Source: Darksidea phi
Taxonomy: Eukaryota > Ascomycota > Dothideomycetes > Pleosporales > Lentitheciaceae
Direction of reading: 5' to 3'
Length of the DNA: 38,485 bases
Assembly: GCA_030770425.1 (NCBI GenBank)
Contig: JASJFT010000187.1
Coordinates: forward strand, 1 to 38,485
Part shown: positions 22,634-31,359 of the stretch, piece after piece
Numbering within the stretch: the first letter of the stretch is position 1
Layout of the letters: the number at the start of each line of letters is the position of its first letter
The notes under the pieces: generated by a model
Told to the model about the DNA's origin: nothing
Databases searched by the model: none
Seen by the model: the letters and a program-made list of their open reading frames with translations, nothing else
Program-made: the position numbers and the translations under genes

Positions 22634-23899
22634 ATGGCCAACGCCGACGTCGTCGCTTACAACGTCGCCGCCTTGGTCGCCACCCTCTTTCTATTGGAAT
22701 TTGGCGCAGACAAATTCATCGACCATACTGCCATCGTCGCTCGTCGCACCGGCATTCCCGAAACTATCATTGGTCTTGTTACTGCTGGAGGAGAGTGGGA
22801 AGAGGTACGCTCGCAGCTGCGGGTTGCAGCTATCCCACGGGCGTTTCCGCCAGTGCACTCACTAATCACCCTTGATGTCATAGCTCGCCGTTTTTATTAC
22901 ATCCTCGCACGCAATCGCGCATCTCTAGCCATCGGCAATATCGTTGGCTCCGCCATCTCGAATATCCTAGGCGCTTTTTCCCTCGGTCTCTTGTTCCACG
23001 ACAAGGACAAGCCAATCCACTTCGACCGAAGCTCGCGCATATACTCGCTCATCCTGCTCGTCCTAACCACCTTCGTAACGCCCATCACATATTTTTCAGC
23101 GAGGACAATATGGTTGGTTTGCGGCTCTATCTTGATTGCATTCTTTGCCATCTACATTGGGTCTGTGGGATGGGCAATCACTAAAGGGGCTCTGACTGCT
23201 CCCGAGGACTCCGACGATAGCAGCGACGATGAGAGCAGCGACGGGGAGAGCACAATTGATGTTGTCGCGGAGAGGACGCCGGATCACGCTCATGGAAATA
23301 AGCATGAACCCAATGGATCGGCTCTTGTCGAGTGTAACGAACAAACGAACCAAGCTGTACAAGCTGTACAAGCTGGCAGCTCTACAACGCAAAGGTCGTC
23401 TGGACCAAGTCACCGGAAGCGCCGCACCCTACGTTATCATCTATCCTACCTCTTCCTCGGTTTCCTCGCTATCTGCCTCGCAGGCTACGTACTTTCTCAC
23501 GCTGCTACTACCATAACTGATGAATTTGGTATCTCGGATGTGCTTTTTGGCGTCGTCGTTCTCGCAATTGCCACGACACTTCCCGAAAAGTTCGTCGCTG
23601 TGATGAGCGGGCACCGAGGCCATGCTGGTATTCTCGTCGCGAACACAGCCGGCAGCAATATTTTCCTGCTCGCACTGTGCTCTGGGATTGTCATGCTCGA
23701 TACCTCCGGGAAGTTTGAACGCGGCAACGTAAATATCCCTGAACTGGGGGTGTTGTGGGGTTCAACGGTTGCATTTACTACTACGGTCTGGTTTGGCGGA
23801 AGTTGTTTTCGGTGGATTGGATTTGGGATGCTGATCGCTTATGTTACCTTCATAGTGTTAGAATTTACTGTGATCCATGGTGTAGCTAATGGCGACTAG
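22634..23899 (+). CDS. Na+/Ca2+ exchanger-like (CaCA superfamily) membrane antiporter, with a probable frameshift
   Basis: Likely a vacuolar or other internal-membrane cation/Ca2+ antiporter. Two Na_Ca_ex halves are present. The first contains GADKFIDHTAIVARR, GLVTAGGEWEE and GNIVGSAISNILGAFSLGL. The second contains GVVVLAIATTLPEK and NTAGSNIFLLAL; these are the paired alpha-repeats that form the ion site. Between them lies a cytosolic acidic loop (DDSSDDESSDGES) and a QAVQAVQ repeat. ATG 22634 was chosen because the upstream in-frame ATG (22520) lies before the TATA-like box. A canonical intron fits 22805-22883 (GTACGC...CATAG), giving GGEWEE|LAVFITS, but that frame hits TAG at about 22926. 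The conserved LARNRASLAIGN continues one frame away, as if one C were missing near 22905. Without splicing the frame stays open but about 26 foreign residues split the first alpha-repeat. Either a young pseudogene or a one-base sequence error. Confidence 0.8.
   Translation: MANADVVAYNVAALVATLFLLEFGADKFIDHTAIVARRTGIPETIIGLVTAGGEWEEVRSQLRVAAIPRAFPPVHSLITLDVIARRFYYILARNRASLAIGNIVGSAISNILGAFSLGLLFHDKDKPIHFDRSSRIYSLILLVLTTFVTPITYFSARTIWLVCGSILIAFFAIYIGSVGWAITKGALTAPEDSDDSSDDESSDGESTIDVVAERTPDHAHGNKHEPNGSALVECNEQTNQAVQAVQAGSSTTQRSSGPSHRKRRTLRYHLSYLFLGFLAICLAGYVLSHAATTITDEFGISDVLFGVVVLAIATTLPEKFVAVMSGHRGHAGILVANTAGSNIFLLALCSGIVMLDTSGKFERGNVNIPELGVLWGSTVAFTTTVWFGGSCFRWIGFGMLIAYVTFIVLEFTVIHGVANGD
22805..22883 (+). 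other. Predicted intron of the exchanger gene
   Basis: 79 nt, phase 0, with GTACGC donor, CTAAT branch-like site near 22862 and TAG acceptor. It divides conserved GGEWEE from LAVFI. It contains no in-frame stop, so unspliced message would still read through. Confidence 0.65.
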
Positions 23900-24118
23900 A
23901 TAGTCTGAACGGCCGACTGTTATTGTTCACTCCGCCCATTGTGCTTGCAATACACATTAAGCAGCGCTCGTGGACAGAATTTAAGTAGATACAGAATCGG
24001 CTTGACCTGTTCAAGGATCGCCAAATTCACTCCATTCAACGAAGGGCTTCCTCGTCTTTTTTCCCCTCCGAATTGCTCGTTCCTGAGGTCCACAGTAGTT
24101 CTAAATCAGAATACATAG
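23900..24118. other. 3' flank of the exchanger gene
   Basis: No gene or repeat recognised; presumed 3' untranslated region and spacer. Confidence 0.5.
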
Positions 24119-24245
24119 GTGGGGCGGACACCAAGAGATTTCGAGGGCACAGCCAAAAATAGAGGAGCGAGTTTCGAAACTGCTCACCGGAAACGGGATT
24201 CACAGCGGGAATCAGAACGGGACCCATCGGACCAGGCCCAGCCAC
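24119..24245. repeat. Diverged copy of the NLR/nuclease-like intergenic promoter segment
   Basis: GCGGACACCAAGAGATTTC...CACCGGAAACGGGATTCACAGCG...GGGACCC parallels GCGGATGCCAAGAGATTCC...CACCGGAAACTGACTCCACAGCG...GGGACCC at about 26797-26911. The similarity also shows in the minus-strand reading (PRNLL followed by SA). The flanking genes of the 26.5-27.0 kb copy are not attached here. Confidence 0.6.
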
Positions 24246-24356
24246 ACCCCGCATTGGGTCCTTCGCTGAGCGGGCTAGTCAGCATTGTTACAGATGAAAA
24301 AGGCTGAAAATCGGTGGGCAATCCTTCCAAGGCGGCCTTTTCGCAAATACACATAT

Positions 24357-24849
24357 TCAGCCAGTTATTATACCCACATTCTCGCACAGCGCCTGGAGAC
24401 TCTCGATGAGCACGCGCTCGCTCTCAACCAGGTCGTCCCGCACCACATCTATGACGCCGTATGCGACCGGCTTATTCAGGTGTTGCGGGTCGCCGTAGGT
24501 CTCGGCCGGACTCGTTGCCCGCTTCGACTTGGTCTTCCCGGATAGTGCGGAGGGGATGCTTGAGTCGGTGTAAGATGACGGGATGGTCAGCGAGCGCATT
24601 GATGTACGAGCTGGACGGGACGACGTTGTCTGGAACGCGGATTGCGGAGAATGCTACTAGTGGCACCTGGGTTGACCGATACTGTCGACCTCGCCTCGTT
24701 GACTATGGCGTTGTCGCGTTGTCTTCTAAGGCAGAATTCACTTCCACATAGCCCTCGTCCGATAAGACATCGATTTCCCTGCGCCGAACTTCCCTAGTCT
24801 GGGCCCATTGTTCCTTCTTGTCCTTCCGCCGTGGCGAGCGACGATCCAT
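24357..24849 (-). pseudogene. Remnant of a conserved fungal gene (copy A)
   Basis: From ATG 24849 a 48-aa frame begins MDRRSPRRKDKK and contains REIDVLSDEGYVEV before TAG at 24703. Further on, a frame at 24599-24357 ends in a helix-like segment DLVESERVLIESLQALCENV and a natural stop. The pieces lie in different frames with no good introns between them. A related but more damaged copy is at 37,430-37,841 in the same orientation. I do not recognise the family with certainty; the C-terminal part has the flavour of the N-terminal region of fungal PD-(D/E)XK nuclease-like proteins. Charged, no membrane segment, no signal peptide. Confidence 0.5.
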
Positions 24850-26116
24850 ATTCGTATACGTAGACTAGAGCGGTGACATCGGTTGAGTTGTGGTGCCCGT
24901 GGGAATGGATTGCGGGAGCGTTTTCGGGACGGACGAGGCGGCCGGGCGATGCTGGCTGATCAGCGAACCATCTGCGGATGACGGCGAAGTTGAACGTCAG
25001 CAGAGTGTGCGGGCACCGGATGCTGCTAGAGTCGCAGAAAGGCGATGCGCTGGACATGGGGAACGAGAGTGGAGAGCGGAGGGATGTCTGGGGATTACGG
25101 TCGTTTGTTGGACTCGTGCCAGGAGTCGTCATATGACGTGATTTAGACGCTTCGCCTGCGCTAGTCATTGCAGTGCTACCACCCAAGCTGCCCGCATTCT
25201 CCCGCGCTGTCTCCCGCATCGTAATTTGTGCCGTCGTTCGACCAACCGGTGACTTGGGATTGCTCCCGCGCTGTCTCCCTGTGCGCCTGCCATGCCTTGT
25301 GTTCATAACATAAATCCTCGAGAGGAACTCTCTGCCAGCATTAATGTATTCCATCTCCTTTCCACAATAACTGCGCTCTAGTCTGGAAACAATCCAACCT
25401 CTCTTAAATTATGCTAACTAATTGTAAGCGACCTCGTCTATGCACTTTCATATCCTAATTCGGACTAGCTAATTCACTCACACCAGCCACAACCCCCACC
25501 GCTTTCCTATCAACAACAGCCCCGGCATGGTCTAAAGAAGTACTACTAAACCTCATCTCAATCCTTACTATGGTCTTAATCCCTACCCTCGACGTCCTCT
25601 GGAAAAGGAAAGCGTTGTGTAGATTTCTAACACGGCTTAGACTTGATAGCGTTTTATTAGTCTACGGTACGTGCATTCTTTTGTGAGCAAATGAATTCTG
25701 GTATTGCTAAGCTTTCTTGTGATATAGGAGAAACCAAAGGTTCTGTTTCAGGATCGATACTACCGATCTGGCAGATGAAGAGCACGGACACTGTGACGGC
25801 ATGGCAATTAAATGATCTGAGGACTGTGAGAGGAATGCAGCAGGAATTATATACACTTCAAGTTGTGAAGATTGGTGAGCTGCAAGGAATCGCAAACGTG
25901 CATTGAAAATCTGATGACGAGGGTTAGTAATCTGAATGTGGTAGAGACCGGAAAAAATAATGCATGGTGTGATGATAGCCTTTGAGCGGCGGAATGGTCC
26001 GTAAAAGTCGCATTATCATCAATTTCGTAATGGTACTGATGTGTATCATTACAAATAGACGCAAATGGTAACTGGTACAATATCCGTACCGTTCCGAAGG
26101 GAGTACCCTTACGAAG
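24850..26116. other. Mostly non-coding stretch
   Basis: A 186-codon minus-strand frame (25354-24794) overlaps the remnant's start in another frame and is low-complexity Ser/Thr/Arg/Pro, so I do not call it. At about 25463-25687 a plus-strand frame without ATG reads a hydrophobic segment (LLNLISILTMVLIPTLDVLW) followed by basic residues, possibly one exon of a lost membrane protein. Nothing else recognised. Confidence 0.45.
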
Positions 26117-26508
26117 AAAGGTTCTGCATTTTTTGGGCTCAATCGGGCGGAAAGAATCGTCTCGTATGTATCGACGGTACTCGAGTCACCTAACTTTGCC
26201 TGGTCGTACGCTTGATTCCACAGTCGCTCTGGTAAGCTGGGGGAAGACGAGGCGGGATCAGGGGTGGTCGATGCGTGGGATTGTGGAAGTAGCCGAGGCT
26301 TCACCAAGCGGGGATGTGGACGGTTTCTTTCGGCCCAGCTTGGCTTTAAACCGTTCTGCCCAAAGTGCCATAGCATCTGAAGATGTTGATAAGTTTCTTG
26401 TATAGAGGAGTCAGAAGGTGACAAAGCGACGCCTCTCCGTTTGAGTATCCTGAAAGGCAGCAGCGGCGACAGCATGACCAGTCCGCCCAAGACGTGCTGC
26501 AAGCCCAC
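26117..26508 (-). pseudogene. 5' stub of an NLR (NACHT) gene: NACHT_N domain start
   Basis: From ATG 26508 the protein begins MGLQHVLGGL, has a basic and Pro-rich leader (SSIQETYQHLQ, HFGQNG, SHASTTPDPASSSPS), then LPERLWNQAYDQAK and VDTYETILSARLS at residues about 92-124. That is the start of the N-terminal domain of fungal NWD/NACHT NTPases (Pfam NACHT_N). These are STAND-type immune or heterokaryon-incompatibility receptors. Similarity stops near 26117 after AEP; no NACHT P-loop, ankyrin, TPR or WD repeats follow, so roughly nine tenths of the gene is missing. The frame stays open to 25924 with unrelated sequence. It is divergent from the nuclease-like gene at 27050, with 541 bp between the two start codons. 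Confidence 0.7.
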
Positions 26509-27049
26509 CTAGCTGCAAGTAAGCGGACCCATGACGTTGGCTGACAAGGTTGACGAAGAGCACCTCAAAAGAACGAGCCGAGAACGACAGTGGATACAAG
26601 CTGTGCTTTGACAATGAGTAAACATGACCTGAAGCGATATCGGGTAACGGCGAAGATAATCTAGGAATCAGTGTCGCCACCACTAGCAGGGAGGACGGCC
26701 GACCCGCTCTGGCCAGAGGGTTGTGAGGGTCTAATTTTTGGGAGATGAAGTTGAAAGGTCGGGCAGAGGCGTTCTCGCCACCTGAAAGTTGGTCTGGCGG
26801 ATGCCAAGAGATTCCTGGGGCGGGGCCAGAACAAGGTCTCGGAAGAGGAACGAGATCTAAATCCCGGGGCACCGGAAACTGACTCCACAGCGAGGACCAA
26901 AATGGGACCCTTGACCTTGGCGCACTACCGAAGCTCACCACTCCCTATCCTGATATATGATACGGAGCACGCAACATCTTCGGTGTGTTTCGGCAGTGAC
27001 GTGCATCGACGTGCATACCTAAGCCGCACAACAACAAACGACCACAACA
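26509..27049. promoter_or_regulatory. Bidirectional intergenic promoter, NLR stub / nuclease-like gene
   Basis: 541 bp between divergent ATGs. The part at about 26856-26975 (TAAATCCCGGGGCACCGG... through TATGATACGGAGCACGCAAC) recurs at 29834-29861 joined to 30161-30275, where it is split by a MITE. The wider part at 26797-26911 recurs more diverged at 24119-24245. GATATATGATA at about 26950-26960 is the only TATA-like sequence, about 95 bp before the plus-strand ATG. Confidence 0.6.
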
Positions 27050-27960
27050 ATGGACTTTGAAAGTGGCCCTTCCACGCCTCAGTACGGTCGCATCAGCCCT
27101 TGGCTTGCTTCTGCGCATGAATTCTACCTCCCTCTGACTCCTCCGCCCGACAACGACTCGGGGTTGCGCCCAGCTCCCTTGAAGCGGAAGCGCGCCATGT
27201 CCCTCCTCGCGATTGTGCCCGTCTCCAGCTCGCAACGCAGCGACAGGCCCCCCCAGAGCAGGCTGAACGACTCGGTGACCGGCTTTCCGAGGGCGTTGAC
27301 GTTGGTTTCATTCCTCATGGCTTACAGGGACGTGAATTTGACTTCATGTTTCCCAAATCAGATTTACATGTGTCTAGTACGTTATAAAGAATGACTCTGA
27401 AGTAAGCCACCAAACCACCAAACCGGCCGACTTCGACCGCAGCGACACGCGCTCCACCGCTGAGCTGTCTGCTATCTAGAAGGAAGCTAAGATGATCTTT
27501 CTCAATGCGCGCGATTGCAAGGACGGCAGCCGGGATGAGAATGCGTGGTGTGATGGCGTAGTACGACCTCTAGTTCATTTGGCCATGGAATTATACGGTA
27601 GTTAATAATAGATAGTGGTTCCAGAGAGTATACATGTACCTTTACCGAGTCCTATCAAGATATAGCTAATCTACTATTCGTCTAGTTAATCGTAGTCTAT
27701 TAATCCTCTCTACCTCTCTACGATCCCCGCTCTGTATCCTTACCGACTCTACCCGCCGTAAACCTATCGATTGTAAAACTAACTACGTCCTCTTATACCC
27801 GTATCGCGATTCTAATATCTCGGCCCTCTATAAAAGACTCGACGCCGTAAATAATAGGGAAATTAGATATACGCTCGATATATTTATAAAGCGAACCGCC
27901 CTCTTTTCTTACTTTAAGGTTAAACTAGTATCCGGAGAACCGTACCGAGGTAGAAATCCA
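27050..27960 (+). pseudogene. PD-(D/E)XK nuclease-like fungal protein, RIP-damaged
   Basis: Belongs to a large fungal family with a PD-(D/E)XK nuclease-like fold, function unknown. From ATG 27050 the N-terminus is the typical low-complexity leader: LPLTPPPDNDSG, LKRKRAM (nuclear signal-like), SSSQRS. The core resumes in another frame at 27420-27599 with DFDRSDTRSTAELSA, TAG at 27477-27479, then KEAKMIFLNARDC, DENAWCDGVVRPL and LAMELYG. A third frame (27616 on) has WFQ, then CKTNYVLLYP, RLDAVNN, FIKRTALFSYFKVK. The two catalytic acidic positions are changed: the Asp of the family's KTDY is Asn (27781-27783) and the Glu of E-V-K is Lys (27916-27918). Both are G-to-A in TpG context, the RIP signature. 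Mutation density rises sharply after about 27600. Dead. Confidence 0.75.
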
Positions 27961-28123
27961 GATGAGTATAATATATATCGCCATTATAACGCTGCGGTGA
28001 AATAGTCCGATTTAAGTTTACGTATATTTAAGCGTAAATATAAGTAGAAAATATAAGCTCCTAATAATTTCTTTAGAGATGGGATTAGGAGACGGAATTA
28101 TAGACTACTTAATCGATCTCCTA

Positions 28124-29065
28124 TCTTTTTAGATAGTAGATATTCTGTTTTCTACGTATCCAGACTTAACTTTATAAGATTATTATGGAATACTACTCTA
28201 TTAACCTTACCCCGGATAGGTCCCCTTAAGCCTTTAAATAGTAGGAAGATAGTAGTTATTATTTAAAGGATTTAGTTAATCTTATACTTCTCTACCCGTA
28301 TACGGTCCGTAGATACGAAAAGTTCCGGAAAGTAGTTCTAGAAGTTTACGTAGATCTTCGTAGTTTCCTTAAGTATCTAAGTAAGCCTTAGAGCCTCTTC
28401 GAGTATTCCTTTATATTCGGCTAACTTAGTCTCTTTCTTAAAGAGTTCGTCGTAAACGCTAATAGAGATATTGCTAATAAGGCCCTTAAGGAGGCTGCGA
28501 ATATCCTTCGGGGGTATATCTAATCTCTAAGGGTTCTCGTTAAGGAGCCTGCGAACTTTCTTGGACTTATATATATCGATGATGAAAGTTAATGTATAAT
28601 ACTAGTGCTATACTAGCTCGTCTCGGAATGATTATCCGACGAAGTCGACTCGCCACTAGTACGGTGGTCTATTATACTCGGATCGAAATGGTGGCGGTAG
28701 ATGGTTACATGATTCCGTAGGCTTGTCCTTTCGAACGTCGAGCCGACCAGCGTAGCTATCTATCTGTATATAGGCTGGGCGGCACAAATGTAGATATACC
28801 ATATCTCGAAGTTTAGGTGGCAGCGTCTTGAGCAATGCTTCGCAAAGCGGTAGGCAGAGCGATCGACTATACGCCTCTAACGCCGGGTACAGTATCTCAT
28901 GCTCATATTTCACGTAAGCAGTCCGACATTCCTAGACCCTATCCTTCGGCGTCTTCAATTCTTGTTTCGGTCTTCCGCACCCTTCCTCCATCCGCATTCT
29001 CTCCCGGATCATCTCCCGGATCAGACGTTGATGTTGAAGGAGCGCCCTAGCGCTTGGTCAGCTTG
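28124..29065 (-). pseudogene. F-box-like fungal protein, RIP-mutated copy with fuller N-terminus
   Basis: Reading on the minus strand gives ALLQHQRLIREMIRERMRME (coiled-coil-like), a TAG after TPKDRV, then YVKYEHEILYPALEAYS and SLCLPLCEALLKTLPPKLRDMVYLHLC. The LPPKLRDMVYLHL segment resembles the F-box/2EXR-like motif at the start of many fungal orphan proteins (LPxELRxxIYxxL). After that, PPHWWRVDF of copy 2 has become PPY-stop-WRVDF: CAC to TAC and TGG to TAG, both RIP-type. Downstream the frame is full of stops. It shows that the family's normal N-terminus is longer than in copy 2. Confidence 0.7.
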
Positions 29066-29374
29066 AAAGAGTCATGGGTAAGGCAGTTCGATAGTAAAGT
29101 CAACCTACAATTACGCCGCTTGTTGAAAAGAAGTAGTCTCCATCGTGCGCAAGCTGTCGGTATAAGCGACTGGCTGTTCGCAGGTAATGCAGTGGGGTAC
29201 GATGAGGGGAATGGAACAAATGGCGGGCGGGAGAGTCTTAGTATGGAGCAGAGTAAGTGCTTGATTGATTGATCTATGTACTGAACTCAGGGCCTATATA
29301 TACCCAAGGGCATAGGGCCCGTGCTTAAGTAGAGTGAATGGGGTCCTATATATGATAGGGTTCCCTAGCTAACA

Positions 29375-29430
29375 GAATGGAACAAATAACGGGCGGGAAT
29401 GGAACAAATAGCGGGTGGGAATAGAACAAT
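29375..29430 (+). repeat. 22-bp tandem repeat, about 2.5 units
   Basis: GAATGGAACAAATA(A/G)CGGG(C/T)GG starts at 29375 and 29397, with a partial third unit. It is the counterpart of the three-unit array at 31294-31359 in copy 2. Confidence 0.75.
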
Positions 29431-29580
29431 GGACGGCGATTATATATACTCGGAACCTAGTCCCTATAAAAGGTACCGTGCTATATACGCGTTTTATACG
29501 TTCGCTTCTTTCCCGCACCGCTCTTAACATTAGTTTCGCCAAATAAGATAGCCTAAAGCGCTTTAGTACGCTATTCTATA

Positions 29581-29831
29581 TAAGGGGGTCCTATAAACGG
29601 CCCATCCCGCTGTTCTATAGTAAAAGTCCCGTGTATAGAAACTACGAGAATCAAATACCTTATTTTATAAGCGTTTTACTACTAAATTCCGCGCTATTCC
29701 TCTATAATACTCTATAAGTAGATAAGAATAGAATATAATTTTACGTATAATATAAATATAAAATAGTATAGTATAAGTATAAGTAGCGTTCGGGAAAACC
29801 CTCGGTATCGCCTATTCATAATACCCCCTTA
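29581..29831. mobile_element. MITE-1, 251 bp, Tc1/mariner-like ends
   Basis: Left end TAAGGGGGTCCTATAAACGG and right end, reverse-complemented, TAAGGGGGTATTATGAATAGG; flanked by TA at 29579-29580 and 29832-29833. The interior is AT-rich and non-coding. The ends closely match those of MITE-2, so both belong to one family. It sits precisely at the junction between repeat unit copy 1 and the promoter fragment. Confidence 0.75.
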
Positions 29832-29833
29832 TA

Positions 29834-29861
29834 AATCCTAGGGTACCGGAAACTAACTCTA
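29834..29861. repeat. Left piece of a split promoter fragment
   Basis: AATCCTAGGGTACCGGAAAC... corresponds to 26858-26885, upstream of the nuclease-like gene, with C-to-T and G-to-A differences. Continues at 30161 after MITE-2. Confidence 0.75.
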
Positions 29862-30160
29862 TAAGGGGGTATTATAAACGGGCTACTAGCGCGGTTCGGT
29901 AGCGTACAAAGCCGTATCCGCGTTACTTTACGTTACCCTTTACCCTATCCGCGTTACCGTACGCTTTATATCGTCTAAGTTCTAGATTTTTTTAAAAAAT
30001 ATATATATATTATAGGCTATTCTCTAACGGTCCGTATCTAAGGTGGTAATTCGGTAATTTTAGTAGTATAAAGGAATAATAAGGTATTTGGTTCTATACC
30101 TTCAACGTACAGGCCTCTCCCCACCGAACGCGCTAGTAGCCCGTTCATAATACCCCCTTG
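29862..30160. mobile_element. MITE-2, 299 bp, TIRs of at least 30 bp
   Basis: Left end TAAGGGGGTATTATAAACGG and right end, reverse-complemented, CAAGGGGGTATTATGAACGG; the match continues inward through GCTACTAGCGCG. TA flanks both ends (29860-29861, 30161-30162). The paralogous empty site at 26881-26892 (GACTCCACAGCG) shows exactly what the element interrupted. The interior is AT-rich with a run of TA near 30000; no transposase. Confidence 0.85.
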
Positions 30161-30275
30161 TACAGCGCGGACCAAAATAGGACCTTAACCATTAATAGTA
30201 CCGTTTCCCTTAGCGTACTACCGAAGCTTACCACTCCCTATCCTAATATATAATACGGAGCACACAACATCTAAC
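30161..30275. repeat. Right piece of the split promoter fragment
   Basis: TACAGCGCGGACCAAAATAGG...CTACCGAAGCTTACCACTCC...ATACGGAGCACACAACATC matches 26886-26975 with RIP-type changes and an insertion of about 20 bp. The nuclease-like gene that should follow is absent; the sequence runs into repeat unit copy 2 instead. Confidence 0.8.
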
Positions 30276-30299
30276 GATTCACCAATCGGCGACTTCGTT

Positions 30300-31121
30300 T
30301 TAGACAGTAGATATTCTGTTTTCTACGTATCTAAGATATTCTATTTTCCACGCATCCAGAGTCAACTTCGTAAGATCATTATGGAACACTACTCCGTCGA
30401 CCTCACCCCGGATGGGTCGTCCCTTCAAGCGATTCAATAATGGGTAGACAGTGGTCATTGCCCGAAGGACTCGGTCGTTCCTAGCCTTCTCTCCCCCCGG
30501 GGGCATGAGATACCCCGGCCATAAGTCCCGGAAGTTCAGGCAGATCCTCGCGGTTTCCTTAAGTGTCTGAGTAAGCTCCAGAACCTTTTCGAGTGTCCGA
30601 GTAAGCCTACAAAAACCCGCTTTGAGCTCTGTCCAGAAGAAGTCGGTCGAAATATTAATAGAGATATTGCTGATAAGGCCCTCGAGGAGCCTGCGAACAT
30701 CCTCCGGGGGCATATCTGATCTCCAGGGGTACTCGTTGAGGAGCCTGCGAACGTTCTCGGACTTATATGTAACGATCTTATGTGGGTCGATAATAAAAGT
30801 CGATGTACGATACCAGTACTGCACTAGCTCGTCTCGGAATGATTGTCCGACGAAGTCGACTCGCCACCAGTGCGGTGGTCTCTTATACTCGGGTTCAAAT
30901 GGTGGCGGTGGATGGAAATTTGATTCCGTGGACTTGTCCTTTCGCACGTGCCAATCAGCGCAGCTACCTACCCGCACATGGGCTGGGGGGCACAAATGCA
31001 GATATACCATATCTCGAAGTTTAGGTAGCAGCGTCGTGAGCAATGCTTCGCAAAGCGGTAGGCAGAGCGATGGAGTAAGGGACGCCGCTTGTTTATAAGA
31101 AGTAGTCTCACTCGCGCGCAT
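30300..31121 (-). CDS. F-box-like fungal orphan protein, N-terminally truncated
   Basis: 273 aa, one open exon. SLCLPLCEALLTTLLPKLRDMVYLHLC at residues about 17-44 is the F-box/2EXR-like segment; after it come basic and Pro-rich stretches (KYRPPH-like PEYKRPPHWWRVDFVGQSF), YWYRTSTFI, MPPEDVRRLLEGL, an acidic-amphipathic middle (LEKVLELTQTLKETA) and a Trp/Tyr-containing end. Such proteins are common, variable fungal orphans of unknown role, sometimes presumed SCF-type adaptors. Compared with copy 1 the first residues (MRASETTSYKQAAS) are unrelated: a deletion of about 230 bp joined upstream DNA to the gene body, so this start may be fortuitous. Whether it is expressed is unknown. Confidence 0.6.
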   Translation of the reverse strand: MRASETTSYKQAASLTPSLCLPLCEALLTTLLPKLRDMVYLHLCPPAHVRVGSCADWHVRKDKSTESNFHPPPPFEPEYKRPPHWWRVDFVGQSFRDELVQYWYRTSTFIIDPHKIVTYKSENVRRLLNEYPWRSDMPPEDVRRLLEGLISNISINISTDFFWTELKAGFCRLTRTLEKVLELTQTLKETARICLNFRDLWPGYLMPPGGEKARNDRVLRAMTTVYPLLNRLKGRPIRGEVDGVVFHNDLTKLTLDAWKIEYLRYVENRISTV

Positions 31122-31293
31122 GCTGTCGGTATCAGCAACTAGCTGTTCGCAGGTAATGCAGTGGGGTACTAAGTGCTTGATTGATTGATCTATGTACTGA
31201 ACTCAGGACCTATATATACCCAAGGGTATAGGGCCCGTGCTCAAGTAGAGTGAATGAGTCCTATATATGATAGGGTTCCCTAGCTAACAGAAT

Positions 31294-31359
31294 GTGAATA
31301 GAACAAAGGGCAGGCGTGAATGGAACAAAGGGCGGGCGTGAATGGAACAAAGGGCGGGG
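31294..31359 (+). repeat. 22-bp tandem repeat, 3 units
   Basis: GTGAATGGAACAAAGGGCGG(G/C) units start at 31294, 31316 and 31338, about 170-240 bp upstream of the F-box-like ATG on the minus strand. Confidence 0.85.

Larger units (their letters stand above)
28124..29580. repeat. Direct repeat unit, copy 1 (RIP-mutated)
   Basis: Matches 30294-31510 in the same orientation, with many C-to-T and G-to-A differences confined to this copy (TATATACGCGTTTTATACG here, TGCACGCGTTTCACACG there). It includes an F-box-like gene on the minus strand and about 500 bp of its upstream region. Relative to copy 2 it keeps a segment of about 230 bp at 28870-29100 that contains the gene's N-terminal codons. Its right edge is at the MITE-1 insertion. 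Confidence 0.85.

Noticed and set aside
24794..25354. 186-codon minus-strand frame as a gene
   Set aside because: Low-complexity Ser/Thr/Arg/Pro composition, overlaps the better-supported MDRRSP frame, and its end is not conserved in the 37.8-kb copy.
26411..26941. 176-codon minus-strand frame upstream of the NLR stub as an N-terminal extension
   Set aside because: It overlaps the repeated promoter segment, overlaps the NLR start in another frame, and composition suggests non-coding DNA.
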